Shown here in pieces: positions 49,629 through 60,100 of a stretch of 64,000 nucleotides of DNA. The translations under genes and the position numbers were made by a program. Source of the stretch: a virus; IMG/VR virus record IMGVR_UViG_3300009008_000022, positions 17,459 through 81,458 of that record; one strand, given 5' to 3'. Each line of letters begins with the position of its first letter. Positions within the stretch are counted from its first letter, which is position 1. Below the pieces are notes generated by a model that saw nothing but the letters and a program-made list of their open reading frames with translations, had not been told where the DNA came from and made no database searches.

Positions 49629-52205
49629 ATGCGCGAGCTGGCGCAGCGGCGCACGGCCGCCAAGCGCAAGGCGGCGAAGAAAGCGGCGGCGCAACGGGAG
49701 GTAGAAGGCAAGGCCACCGAGGGCACCGCGCCCGCGGAGCTGGAGAGCACCGAGCCGTCCGAGTTGATGCGCAAGCCTGCTTACAAGGCGGCGCTGGACC
49801 TTCACGAGCATGTTAGCGAGCGGCGTATCCTCGACAGCTACACGATAGAGGACTATCCGATCTCCCGGCACCACCGCGGCGCGGTCAAGGTGTGGGTACA
49901 GCACCGGCCAGGCTACGGATGGCGCCTCATGCGGCAAACCTCGAAACCCTACGGAGGGTGGGCCAAGCCGAAAAATTGGGGCACCTACTCCCACAGCCCG
50001 ATTTACATCGTGGAGCCCAAGCCAGGATCCGATGAGCGCGGGATCGTGCTGCGCATACACGAGGAGTGGCACGCTGGCGCTACGCTGAGCACCATCACGG
50101 GCACACAGGTTATGGGCTGGTCAAACGACGACAGGGGAGGCAGCAACGACAATTCGCCCGACGTGAAGCTCGCCCACGAGATCAACGCCCTGGCGCGGTC
50201 CAGGCGCGTGGCCGAAGCGGCAGAGGTGGCGCCGGAGCAGGTAGCAGCTCAACAGGCAGAGAACCAGGAGCGCGCTATCGAGGCCGTAACCAGCAAGTTT
50301 GAGCGCGGCCTGGCGGAAGCGCGTCACCGGTTGGATCAGGTGCGCGGCACGGCAGACCCGAACCGGTTGGGCAGCCAGAAACGCCGGAGCTACGAAACGG
50401 CGTTGAGGATCCTGTCAGACTACGGCGTTGACTCCAGCACGGGCGAGATCAGCTCATGGGGCAAGTTGGGCAAGTGGGCCGCCAAGCTCGCCAGGTGGAC
50501 ACCGGACGCGCCCGCGCTGCCGGATAACGTCAACGCGCCCGCCCAGGGCGACCGGCCGAAAACCGGACCCGAGCGCATGGCAGAGCTGAAACGGATGCAG
50601 GATAACAAGCCCACGCCGCGGTTGACGCCGCACCAGCGGGCCATGGGCCAGTTCAATACGCCGCACCCGATTGCCTATCGCATGGCAGAGCTGGCCGGCG
50701 TGAAGGGAAAGACGGTGCTGGACCCGACCGCGGGAGAGGGCCGGCTGTTGCAGTACGCGCGTGAGCAAGGCGCGGACAAGGCGCACGGGTTTGAGATCGA
50801 CAGCAGCTTGACCGACTACGCCAGCCAGCACGGCGTATTGCACGCCGATTTTATGAGCGTGCCAGCGGCCAAAAACCAGGCGGACGTGGTGCTGCTAAAC
50901 CCGCCGTTTACGACTCGCGGCGGGCCGGATACCGCGGGGATCATGCGCAAGGCGCTGCATGATTGCTGGACCGGCGAAGGCCGCGCGGTGGTACTTCTGC
51001 CGGCTGGCCCGAGCGGGGAGAAGTTGATCGCGCCGTACCGCGATATGGTGGTAGATGAACATGATCTAGCTGACGATGCGTTCAGGCGCGAGGGAACTAG
51101 CGTGCGGTCCAGGCTGTATGTGCTGGAGAAGGAATCAACCGCCAAGTCCGAGCGGCTGATCTTGGAGGGCGAGCCGATGGAAAAATGGGATGGCTACCTA
51201 CTTCACAAGGGGCAGCGCCGGCCACCTGGCGCCGGCTGGCAGCCTGCACCCCACAGCAAAAAGGGCTACTGGCGAAAGCGTGGCCCTGGCAACCGTTGGG
51301 TGTACTGGAATCCAGCTCACGGCGTGCACCAGGAAGGCGGCGACCTGTTTAACCGCGGTGGTACAGAGGAAGTGGGCCGGCTGAAGCCAGAGGATAGCCA
51401 GCGCGAGGCAGAGCACCACGAGGCCATGACCGAGGTTATCCAGGCGCGCGAGCTGGCGAAGCGGACCAAGGCCAGGTTTGGCAACGGCAGCCACAGTGAG
51501 CGGGTAGCCGCGGCCCTGTCGCGTGGGGATCACGAGGCGGTGACGCGCACGCATAGCGCGGAGGCGGCGCACGCTACCACCACGGCAGAGCTGGACAAGA
51601 TTAAGGGCCAGATCGCGCGGAGCCGGGACATACACCGGATCCACGAGCTGCAAGACAAAGCACGGCGGATAGCCGCGGCCGGAACGGCGCTCATGCACCA
51701 CTACGAAACCCGCCAGGCCAGCCTGTTTGACGAGGACACTTCGATCCCCGAGGTGAAGCGGCTGAGCCGCGCGGAGCTGCATGATCATTCCGAGTCGTTG
51801 ATGGAGATTGAGCGGGCTGCGCAGCGCCACCACCGCAAGGGCAACGAGGACCAGGCCACCGCGGAGATCCGGCGTTTGGCCGATGCAAAAGACAAGCTCA
51901 AGGCAGAACTGCCGAAAGGTGAGTTTCAGAAGGTTCTGGATCGGTTTCAGGAAACCGTAGCGCGCGAGCAGCGCGAGCGGTGGAAGCGGCAACGCGAAGC
52001 CGGCAAGGGCAAGCGCAAGAAGGCGCCGCCGGTGGCGGACATGAGCCAGTCGAGCCTGGCCCTGGGCGGCAAGGGAGACAAGGGCGGCCAGCGCGAGGCG
52101 AAGTTGGAGCACGGCGGAAAGAAGCCGAAGCAAGCCAGGGCAACCCAGGGCAGCCTGTTCACCGATGGCGACCTGGGCGGCACCGGCCGGTTGCCGGGGT
52201 TTTAA
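49629..52205 (+). CDS. Polyvalent protein with N6-adenine DNA methylase
   Basis: An 858 aa protein. Its frame is that of the upstream gene, separated only by TAA at 49599-49601; nine sense codons precede the ATG and no strong ribosome site exists. Basic helical N-terminus, then a beta domain (70-150). The methylase domain is about 340-510: QFNTPHPIAYRMAEL, DPTAGEG (364-370), LLNPPF (422-427). A WYP variant (WVYWNPAHGVHQ) ends near residue 570. Clamp-like peptides QASLF (51714), QSSLAL (52047) and QGSLF (52146) lie in the C-terminal coiled-coil. Likely methylates adenines in the phage DNA. Confidence 0.7.
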   Translation: MRELAQRRTAAKRKAAKKAAAQREVEGKATEGTAPAELESTEPSELMRKPAYKAALDLHEHVSERRILDSYTIEDYPISRHHRGAVKVWVQHRPGYGWRLMRQTSKPYGGWAKPKNWGTYSHSPIYIVEPKPGSDERGIVLRIHEEWHAGATLSTITGTQVMGWSNDDRGGSNDNSPDVKLAHEINALARSRRVAEAAEVAPEQVAAQQAENQERAIEAVTSKFERGLAEARHRLDQVRGTADPNRLGSQKRRSYETALRILSDYGVDSSTGEISSWGKLGKWAAKLARWTPDAPALPDNVNAPAQGDRPKTGPERMAELKRMQDNKPTPRLTPHQRAMGQFNTPHPIAYRMAELAGVKGKTVLDPTAGEGRLLQYAREQGADKAHGFEIDSSLTDYASQHGVLHADFMSVPAAKNQADVVLLNPPFTTRGGPDTAGIMRKALHDCWTGEGRAVVLLPAGPSGEKLIAPYRDMVVDEHDLADDAFRREGTSVRSRLYVLEKESTAKSERLILEGEPMEKWDGYLLHKGQRRPPGAGWQPAPHSKKGYWRKRGPGNRWVYWNPAHGVHQEGGDLFNRGGTEEVGRLKPEDSQREAEHHEAMTEVIQARELAKRTKARFGNGSHSERVAAALSRGDHEAVTRTHSAEAAHATTTAELDKIKGQIARSRDIHRIHELQDKARRIAAAGTALMHHYETRQASLFDEDTSIPEVKRLSRAELHDHSESLMEIERAAQRHHRKGNEDQATAEIRRLADAKDKLKAELPKGEFQKVLDRFQETVAREQRERWKRQREAGKGKRKKAPPVADMSQSSLALGGKGDKGGQREAKLEHGGKKPKQARATQGSLFTDGDLGGTGRLPGF

Positions 52206-55200
52206 GTGGGCCAGCAACAGCAACTTGGATTTGACTTTGGCGGCGAAAAAAAGCGCGTCAAGGTACTGAGCGCAGGCGGCGGCCTTGACTCCTGGGCAAT
52301 GTGGCTCAGGGCCAAGGCGCGCGGGGAGCTGCCGGATCTGGTTATTTTTGCGGACGTGGGAGATCCCGAGGGCAAGCACCCCGCGGAGTGGCCGAGCACC
52401 TACCAGCACTTGAGGGAGGTATTCCGGCCGGATGTTGAGGCGCAAGGCGTTGAGTTTAAGTGGCTGACCGCCGAGGACATACCCGTTCGATCCCACCGAA
52501 AGAGCTGCAAGAGTTGCGGGGAGCAGCACCCGGAGGGGTTTGACAGCCTGTATGCCTATCTCCGGCACATGCGAAACCTGCCAACTGGCTCGTCAAAAAT
52601 GTGCACCAGCGCGGGCAAGGTGGAGCGGATCGGCCAGTGGGTTGAGGACCGATACCCCGACGTAGACGAGATCGAAATGTGGATCGGGTACGGCGCAGAG
52701 GAAACCGGCCGCCTGAAGAAAAACAGGTACGCCCAGGGCCAGGGGCGGCGCGTCAACCGATACCCGTTGATTGAAGAAAAGCTCTGTCGGGAAAAAGAGC
52801 TGGTGATTGCCATGGCGAGCGGGCACCCCGTGCCGCGCAAGAGCGCGTGCGTTTACTGCCCGATGAGCAGCCGCGGTGACTTTCTCACGCTGCTTAAAGA
52901 GCAGCCCAAGATGTTCCAAATGACGCTGGACATGGAGGAAAACTCAAAGCTAACCGAAGCCCGACGCAAGCGATTGCGCTACTCCGGCACCGGCGAGCAT
53001 ATGCCGAACTTGCTTGAGTGGGTCACGAACACCGGCCGGTACGAATTTACGCCAACCGGACGCCGGACCAAGCCGTATATCTCCAGCCGAGACAAAGAGG
53101 ATTGCCCCTGTTGCGGGAACAAGAAAGCCAGCAAGGCGACAGGCTCAGACTACGCGCACGCTGGCACCGGCCGCGAGATCCCGGTTGACGTTACAGAGCT
53201 GGACGCGCCAGGGCACGTCATTGCGATCCATGTGGACAAAAAGACAGGCGAGCCATACGTCGATCACAAGCTCAATATCCCTTACATGGAGGAAGCCCAC
53301 GGCCCGATCACGCCGGAAACGCCGATCATAAACTACGGAACCAAGCCGATAGTGGGCCTGGAAACCACGTTTACGCCCCACATCCTGTACGTTGGCCCAC
53401 GGGGCGGCCGGTGGGCAGACCCGAAACACCGGATACATTGGGATCCGAAGGTGCACGGAACGGTGACAAGTCAAACCAGGCGGATAAAGAAAGCCGAGGT
53501 GATGCTCAAGGGCGGCAAGTTTCCAATCGGGACAATCCGCACCTGGCGGGACGGCAAGCGGTATAGAAAGGTCAGAGAGGGCCAGTGGCAAGAGGTAGCG
53601 CCAGCTCGCCAGGCACAGCAGCTCGATCTGTTTGCGGCCATGGATTCGCGCGTTACCGAAAAGGACCGCGAGCCGATTTGCAGCCGGCCGCCGCCGGTCA
53701 GTGTGCCACCGGAGATCAAAGACGCCCTGGACCGCGGCGGATACCTGATTATCAACAGCTCCGGCGGCAAGGACTCGCACGCGCTGACCTACGCCCTGGC
53801 GACCTGTCCCGAGCTGGCGGCCTACAAGGACCGCATGATCGTCTATCACGCGGACCTGGGCAGGGCCGAGTGGCCGGGAGCTGGTGCCAAGGCAGAGGAG
53901 ATCGCCAAGCAGTTCGGGTTGCCGTTCGTGAAGGTCAAGCGGGACGCGAGTATCAACCGGGAGACAGGCAAGCGGGAGGTGTGGGAAGGCGACATGCTAA
54001 CCCACATGGAGGAGCGGGCAGCCTGGCCTAGCATGACAACGCGAATTTGCACGTCCGCCTTAAAGACAGGCCCGATCTGGAAAGCCCTACGGCGCCGGTT
54101 TTCCAAGGAAGGCGTGCCGATTGTTTCCGCCCTGGGCGTGAGAAGGCAAGAGGGCGAAGGCGACAAGGTAAACGCGGGCAGCCGGTGGTTTGCAGAGGAG
54201 TGGCACCAGGGCGGCGACTTTGGAACAAAATCAGTCAAGGAGCCGGTGCGCCTTGAGGTGCGCGAGGTATCTCACGAGCTGGCGCCCTGGCCTAGCCCGA
54301 GCAAAAAGGATCTCCGCGCGGTGAAGCGGGGGACAGTAAACCGGTCTGTCAAGCGGGAAGCCTACGAATGGAATCCCCTTGTGGATTGGGATCTGTCGCA
54401 CGTTTGGGGGGCCACGCGCGAGTCCGGCGTGGATCGGCATTACGCCTACGATCTGGGGTCCAGCCGGTTGAGCTGCTTGTGGTGTCCGTTGTCCAGCCAG
54501 GCGGACAAGGTAGCCGCAGCCAAGGCCCACCCGGAGATATTGCGCCAGTGGCTTGACGCTGAGAACAAAATGCGCGCCACGCATGAGCAGCGCCGAGGAT
54601 TTTGGGCAGAGCACATAGACCGCGGCCAGGTTGAGGGCGGCATGGAAGTAACAGAGCCGAAAGACGGCGGTGTGCCCCTGTATGCGTTCGACGCGGCCAG
54701 AATGAGCCAGGCCGAGATCGTGGATATGAAGCGCAACGGGGGGAAGTACAGCAAGAAGCGCGGGACCGTCGAGATCCCCAAGCGATACCTCAAGCCGTTT
54801 CTGGAGTACGGCACGAAGGGCAACCAGGGCGAGAGCTTGCTTGCCTTAATGGCCCGGTTAGGCGTCACGCTGGAGAAGGCAGCCAGCGATCCGGCATTCG
54901 TGCGAGAGTTGGTCAAGCGAGCACGCGAGCACGGCCGCCAGATGGACCGCTACCAGCTCGCAGTCGAGCGGGTGATAGAGGTTAAGGACCGCGTTGCAAG
55001 GGCCAACGGCGCCACCAGAGAGCGCCTGTTGCGGCTGTATCAGCGGGAGATGGATCAGCTTGCCGGCATTGGCGCGCAGCTCAAGGGCTCGCACCCGTTC
55101 CCCTCGTCCGGCGAGGGCATAGCCAGGGAGCAGGCCGCGCGTAAGTCGCTGCTGGACCGCGGCCAGGCCGTAGCAGCTCGCATGGAGGAACGGATGGAGA

Positions 55201-57104
55201 AGGCGCGCAAGGCGCCAGAGAATCAGCTTGGGTTTGACTTTAGCAGCCATGAGCCGAAGCCGGCAGCCAAGGCAGCCAGAGCGGCCAAGCCGACCGGCGG
55301 CGAGTCGCACGCGCAGCTCTTAGGCATGGGCTGGCGCCCGATTGAGCACCCGCGGGGAGGCAAGCACGGCTACTTTAAGATCGTGGGCGGCAAGAGGCGG
55401 TATTACTACCCTGACTTTGTGCCACACGGGCACCACGGGCACCGGCCGCCGCCAACCGCCACAGACGGAGAGGAGTTGTTTAGGACCAAAGCCGCGCGCT
55501 GGTATGAGGATAAAAACGGCGTGCTGTTGGTAGTAGATCGCGATCCTTTCTATGATCCACCGCGCGGTTACGGCGTTTATCGGGCGAAGCCGATACCCCA
55601 CAAGGACACGCACCAGCTCAGACGACACCGGGGATTCTCTTTTCACCCCACGGCCGGAGAGGCGCAACACGCCCTGTCAATAAAAGCCGAGCGCGAGGGG
55701 TGGCGACACGTTCCCATGGACGAAATAAAAGAGGCGGCGGAAGCCAGGGCAAGGCCAGCGCCGAAGCCGAAGCCGAAGCCGGCGCCAGAGCCAGAGCCCC
55801 GGCAGGCCAGCCTTGCTTTTTCTCCAGGCGAAACGGTGGAGGTTGCACAGGCGACCTTTACGCCCAAGCGGGTGGGCAACACCATAGCCGCGGTGCGCGG
55901 TGAGGTGTTTCACGCCCTGGGCACGTCCGGCAATCAGTGGGAGGCGTTGATCCCGGTGGACTACGCCGATGATGGCAAGGGCGGTGCGTTCCCGGTTTAC
56001 AAGATGCCGAGCGGGTATCAGCTCGTTGACACGCACCTGAGATCGGCACACGCGGCGGGGGTGGACGGCACGAGCTGTCAGATATGCGGGACGCGGATCA
56101 AGAATGTTTGCCATATCGTGCACCACGACAAACGGATCCGGTTGGAGGTGGGCAGCGAGTGTGTTCAGAAGTTTTCCAACGCGGAAATGCCACAGCAGGC
56201 CCAGGCCGCGATCAAACTGCTCAAGATCAAGATCAAGCCGGAGGAGTTGCCCCACATTAACGAGCTGGCAGAGCGCGGCGTACCGATGGACGTGGCCGTT
56301 GTTCGCGCCAGGGCGCGCAGCGCGGCCGGCCGAGCTTGGGACAAGAAGCACAGCCCGCCCACCGCGGAGCAGGAACAGTGGTGGAGCACCATCGGCCAGG
56401 GCCAGCTAGAGGAAGCGCGCCGCGGCAAGCGTGGGGGCGGCTATGTGGCGGATCACCTGTATGAGCGGCTAATGCACCCGGCGCACGACGCACCAGGCAG
56501 CGGGCACAACGGCCTGGGCTGGCACAATTCCAGTTGGTCACGCACCAACCGCGGCGGCCGGTGGGAGTTGCACGAGGGGCTAACGCTGGCGGAAAACTAC
56601 GATGAGGCCCGCGCCGCGGCCATGGAAGCCAGAGAGGAGAAGGCCGCGATCAAGGCTTATCCCGAGCTGATCAAGTGGGCCACGATCCTGAAAGAAACCC
56701 GCGGTCACAAGCTCACCGATGCGCAGCGCGCGGAGATCCGCCAGGCGCACGACGCCGCTACAAAGTCCGGCGAAACCAGAGTGCCAGCCCAGACGGACCA
56801 TGATCGGCTAGTGGGCCTAAACGCCGTGGCAAAGCGCCGCGCCCAAGTGGCCTGGGATGATGAGCACGAATACCCGCGCCGTACCAATGAGGCCAAGGCC
56901 GCGCGAAACGCCTTGGAGGACTACTTTGAAGCGCAGGATAAGCTCCGGTCCTACACCGACTATGGCTATAGCCCGCCGGACGCCTTGAAGTATCGAGCCA
57001 GCGGCGAGTCAATCACGCGGTTTAGATACCTCGACGCGCTAGGGCCGAATGAGCGAGAATACTACCGGCAACGCTTGAAAGAGGCTGGTTTGGAGCTGAA
57101 ATGA
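52206..57104 (+). CDS. Polyvalent protein with two PP-loop domains and zinc finger
   Basis: A 1632 aa protein, GTG start directly after the previous TAA. Begins with QQQLGF (52215-52232). PP-loop domain 1: SAGGGLDS (22-29), CVYCPMSS. A small WYP variant (VGPRGGRWADP) near 53390. QLDLF at 53619-53633. PP-loop domain 2: SSGGKDS (518-524), RICTSALKTGP, CLWCPLSS, the canonical PAPS-reductase/DndC-type pattern. Then QLGFDF (55224), WYP variant (YYYPDF), QASLAF (55803) and a zinc finger CQICGTRIK...EVGSEC (about 1291-1320), known from other phage polyvalent proteins. Helical C-terminus. The two PP-loop domains differ in sequence, so they need not have the same substrate. ATGA overlap with the next gene. 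Confidence 0.75.
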   Translation: MGQQQQLGFDFGGEKKRVKVLSAGGGLDSWAMWLRAKARGELPDLVIFADVGDPEGKHPAEWPSTYQHLREVFRPDVEAQGVEFKWLTAEDIPVRSHRKSCKSCGEQHPEGFDSLYAYLRHMRNLPTGSSKMCTSAGKVERIGQWVEDRYPDVDEIEMWIGYGAEETGRLKKNRYAQGQGRRVNRYPLIEEKLCREKELVIAMASGHPVPRKSACVYCPMSSRGDFLTLLKEQPKMFQMTLDMEENSKLTEARRKRLRYSGTGEHMPNLLEWVTNTGRYEFTPTGRRTKPYISSRDKEDCPCCGNKKASKATGSDYAHAGTGREIPVDVTELDAPGHVIAIHVDKKTGEPYVDHKLNIPYMEEAHGPITPETPIINYGTKPIVGLETTFTPHILYVGPRGGRWADPKHRIHWDPKVHGTVTSQTRRIKKAEVMLKGGKFPIGTIRTWRDGKRYRKVREGQWQEVAPARQAQQLDLFAAMDSRVTEKDREPICSRPPPVSVPPEIKDALDRGGYLIINSSGGKDSHALTYALATCPELAAYKDRMIVYHADLGRAEWPGAGAKAEEIAKQFGLPFVKVKRDASINRETGKREVWEGDMLTHMEERAAWPSMTTRICTSALKTGPIWKALRRRFSKEGVPIVSALGVRRQEGEGDKVNAGSRWFAEEWHQGGDFGTKSVKEPVRLEVREVSHELAPWPSPSKKDLRAVKRGTVNRSVKREAYEWNPLVDWDLSHVWGATRESGVDRHYAYDLGSSRLSCLWCPLSSQADKVAAAKAHPEILRQWLDAENKMRATHEQRRGFWAEHIDRGQVEGGMEVTEPKDGGVPLYAFDAARMSQAEIVDMKRNGGKYSKKRGTVEIPKRYLKPFLEYGTKGNQGESLLALMARLGVTLEKAASDPAFVRELVKRAREHGRQMDRYQLAVERVIEVKDRVARANGATRERLLRLYQREMDQLAGIGAQLKGSHPFPSSGEGIAREQAARKSLLDRGQAVAARMEERMEKARKAPENQLGFDFSSHEPKPAAKAARAAKPTGGESHAQLLGMGWRPIEHPRGGKHGYFKIVGGKRRYYYPDFVPHGHHGHRPPPTATDGEELFRTKAARWYEDKNGVLLVVDRDPFYDPPRGYGVYRAKPIPHKDTHQLRRHRGFSFHPTAGEAQHALSIKAEREGWRHVPMDEIKEAAEARARPAPKPKPKPAPEPEPRQASLAFSPGETVEVAQATFTPKRVGNTIAAVRGEVFHALGTSGNQWEALIPVDYADDGKGGAFPVYKMPSGYQLVDTHLRSAHAAGVDGTSCQICGTRIKNVCHIVHHDKRIRLEVGSECVQKFSNAEMPQQAQAAIKLLKIKIKPEELPHINELAERGVPMDVAVVRARARSAAGRAWDKKHSPPTAEQEQWWSTIGQGQLEEARRGKRGGGYVADHLYERLMHPAHDAPGSGHNGLGWHNSSWSRTNRGGRWELHEGLTLAENYDEARAAAMEAREEKAAIKAYPELIKWATILKETRGHKLTDAQRAEIRQAHDAATKSGETRVPAQTDHDRLVGLNAVAKRRAQVAWDDEHEYPRRTNEAKAARNALEDYFEAQDKLRSYTDYGYSPPDALKYRASGESITRFRYLDALGPNEREYYRQRLKEAGLELK

Positions 57105-60100
57105 GCAAGATAGACGATCTGGTAGCACGCGGGGAGGAACGGCTGAGCAAGATGATGCAGCTTGGCTTGTTTGACAACCTGGGCGGATCGTCGGGAGCTG
57201 GGGAGCATTTGCCCGACTCCCATACCAGCAAGCCGAAGCGCGAAGCGCGCCACCAGGGCGAAACCAAGCCGGACAAGCCGAAGCGCCCGCCAGGGCCGGA
57301 CCTGAGCACGATTCACGAGGTTGACGCCCACCGCGACAGCGCGCAGCAACACCGCGCGCACGCGCACCGCGCCAAGCTATCCGGTGACGCGGAGCTGTCA
57401 GACCTTCACCGCGCCGCGGCATTTCGGGCGGATCTCGTGGCAACGTACCTGGACGCTGGCAAGCCGGCCGCGGAGGTTGAAACCGCCAAGCAATCCGTTG
57501 CGGAGGCGGTAGACACCATCGGCCGGTTAGAGGCGAGCCGTAAAGCCGAGGCCGAGCATGAGCGCCAGCGCCAGCACCGCGAGAAGCAGATCAGCGGCGC
57601 CAGGGGGCACGCTTCTGCTCTGGTCAGCGCCGGCAAGGCCACGCCGGAGGGGCTGCGCGTGCTGGCCCGTGGAATGGAGGATAGGGGCTGGAAACACGCC
57701 GCGAAGGAATACCACCGCGCCGCAGACCAGTTGCAAGGCGCGCAGGCTACGGTGAGCCAGGCGCAGCTCGCAACAATGCTGGACGAGGTTACTGAGCGCC
57801 GGCCTGGCGGGCGGGTGGTTAAGCCAGGGACAACGCCGGAGCAAGCGGCGAAAGCTGCCGATGCCCTGGAGTCAATGCTGGACGCTAACCCGGTAGAGAA
57901 GCGCACAAGGGCGGACGGCAGCAAAAACTGGCAAGAGACAAACCAGCACGCCGTACTGCGAGTTATCGTTGAAAAGCTCAGGGAGCACGCAAGCCCAGGG
58001 CCAGAGGTCGCAGAGGCAGCCAAGCCGGCCGCGGCGCCAGCTCCGGCCAGCAAGCACCACGCTGGCGAGCCGCCCCCCGGTGGAGGTTGGCGCCGGACCA
58101 CGAAAGGGTGGGCCAGAGGCCGCGGCCAGCGTTACGAATGGAAGCCGGTGGAGTGGTGGAAAGAGGGAGAGGGGAAAGCCAAGCCAGCGGCCAAAAAGAA
58201 GCCCAAGCCACAGAGGGAGAGGCCCGATGTTCGACCCGAAGAAAATGATCAGCCCCGAGCCGCCCGAGCTGCCGGAGCACCTGAAGCTAAACCCGAGCCC
58301 GAGTCTGAGGTATCAGGTAGACGGCCTGGACGATCTGCCGGAGGACGAGCAACAGCAGATCCTAGCCATGATGCGGACGCCGGAGAAGCCGAGCACACCG
58401 CGCCCGACCTAGCCGCCCTGGAGGCCGGCGCCCAGGCGCAGCAAGGCAAGCGCCAGCCGACCGGCAAGAAAAGCGGCCCGTCTATCCAGCTTGAGGCGGA
58501 CCTGTTGCCGCCGATCCCAGATGAGGCGCGGATCAGGCCGGACATTGCACCGTTCCCTGTGCCGCAGGGGCCGATCAAGGATCTGTACCCGCACCAGCGA
58601 GAGGCCGCGGAGCGGATCCTGGCGAGCTGGCGCGAGCGGGACGGCTGCCTGATTGCCGATGAGGCCGGCCTGGGCAAGACGCTATCCGGCGTTGCCGCCA
58701 TGATGCAGCGCGGAGGGCGCCGGAACCTGATCGTGGTGCCTACCAAGGGCAAACGCGGCCTAATGCGCCAGTGGCAGGATGAAGGGCTGGCCCTGTACGG
58801 AGTCCGCGGCAAAGGGAAGGATGAGCTGGACCCGGAGATCGATGGAACATGGCTCATTGGCTACAATGATCTGTATGAATCCGTGGCCGCCGAGGATGAG
58901 TTTGACGACTGGCACGTCGTTGACACCGACGCGGTTGAGGAGATCCTGAATCGCTACACGCACCGCCGTGCGCAATGGTGGAGCGCCGGCCTGGCCGACA
59001 GGGCAGCCGAAGCGATCAAGGATGAGATCGAGTGGCAGGAATGGGGCACCCGCAAGAACAAAGAGGAGATCGCAGAGCTGCGCCGGAATTGGGCCGATGC
59101 GGTTGAGATCGCGAAGCGGATCGAAAAGCGTTACCAGGGGGATTACCCGGACGGTCTGCCACAGCGAGTCATGTTCCAGGGAATGTCAGAGCTGGCGACA
59201 GAGGTGCAAGAGGACCGTCGCGCAGCTCAGCGGGAGAAGCTGAAAGGAAAGCGGACGCGGCGGTTGCGCAAGGCTCTGTTTGACGGCCAATTTGACACGA
59301 TCTTGTTTGATGAGTGTCACGGCATGGTCAACCAGAAAACCACCACCGCCAAGGCGGGCAAGCTGCTACAGGACCAGGCCGGCAAGGTGCTTTACATGAG
59401 CGCCACGCCTTACACCTACATTCGGGACATGAGCTACCTCAAGCGCCTGGGGTTGTTTGAGCCGGAATTTAACGAGGACAAGAACAGGCTGGAAACCTCA
59501 GACGAGGCGTTTATCCGGTGGGTTGTTTCTCTGGGCGGCGAGCCGTCCGAGGGGTGGGTTGCAGACCCGAAAACGCCCAAGGCCAAGGTCGCGGTGGCGG
59601 CCAAGATGCACACCGAAGGGTCCAGAATCAAGCGCGTGACCAGCCTTGAAGGCACGCGATCCATGTTCCACATGATGCCGCAAGAATCTCTGTCGGAGGA
59701 CGCGCAGAAAACGCTGGAGATCGGCGGCAAGGTGTTTGGGATCATGGAGCGGTATTGGAGGAGCCTGGCCGGCGCGCACTACAAGAACTGGAGCCGGCAG
59801 TACTTGGAGACACAGAAGGTAGACGCCGCGGTTGCCATTGCGCGGCGCGAGCTGGAGAAAAACCCCAACGCTCAGATCGCGTTCTTCACCTCGTTCAAGG
59901 AATCGGACCACGGCCATATCCGCAACGCGCCGGACGGGATCCGGCGCCTGGCGGAACGGGCCGCAGAGGATCCCGAAAAGTACTTTTGGTTCGACCCCGC
60001 CCAGGCCGCGGAGGACATAGCCGAGATAGAGGCGCTGATACCGCAGCTCCCGCCCGTGCTGCGCGGGCCGGACGGTGAAAACGAGGCGATAGTTGACCGC

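Noticed and set aside
52206-52235. Run of four Gln codons as tandem repeat expansion
   Set aside because: Only four codons and it forms part of the QQQLGF peptide, so not reported as a repeat.
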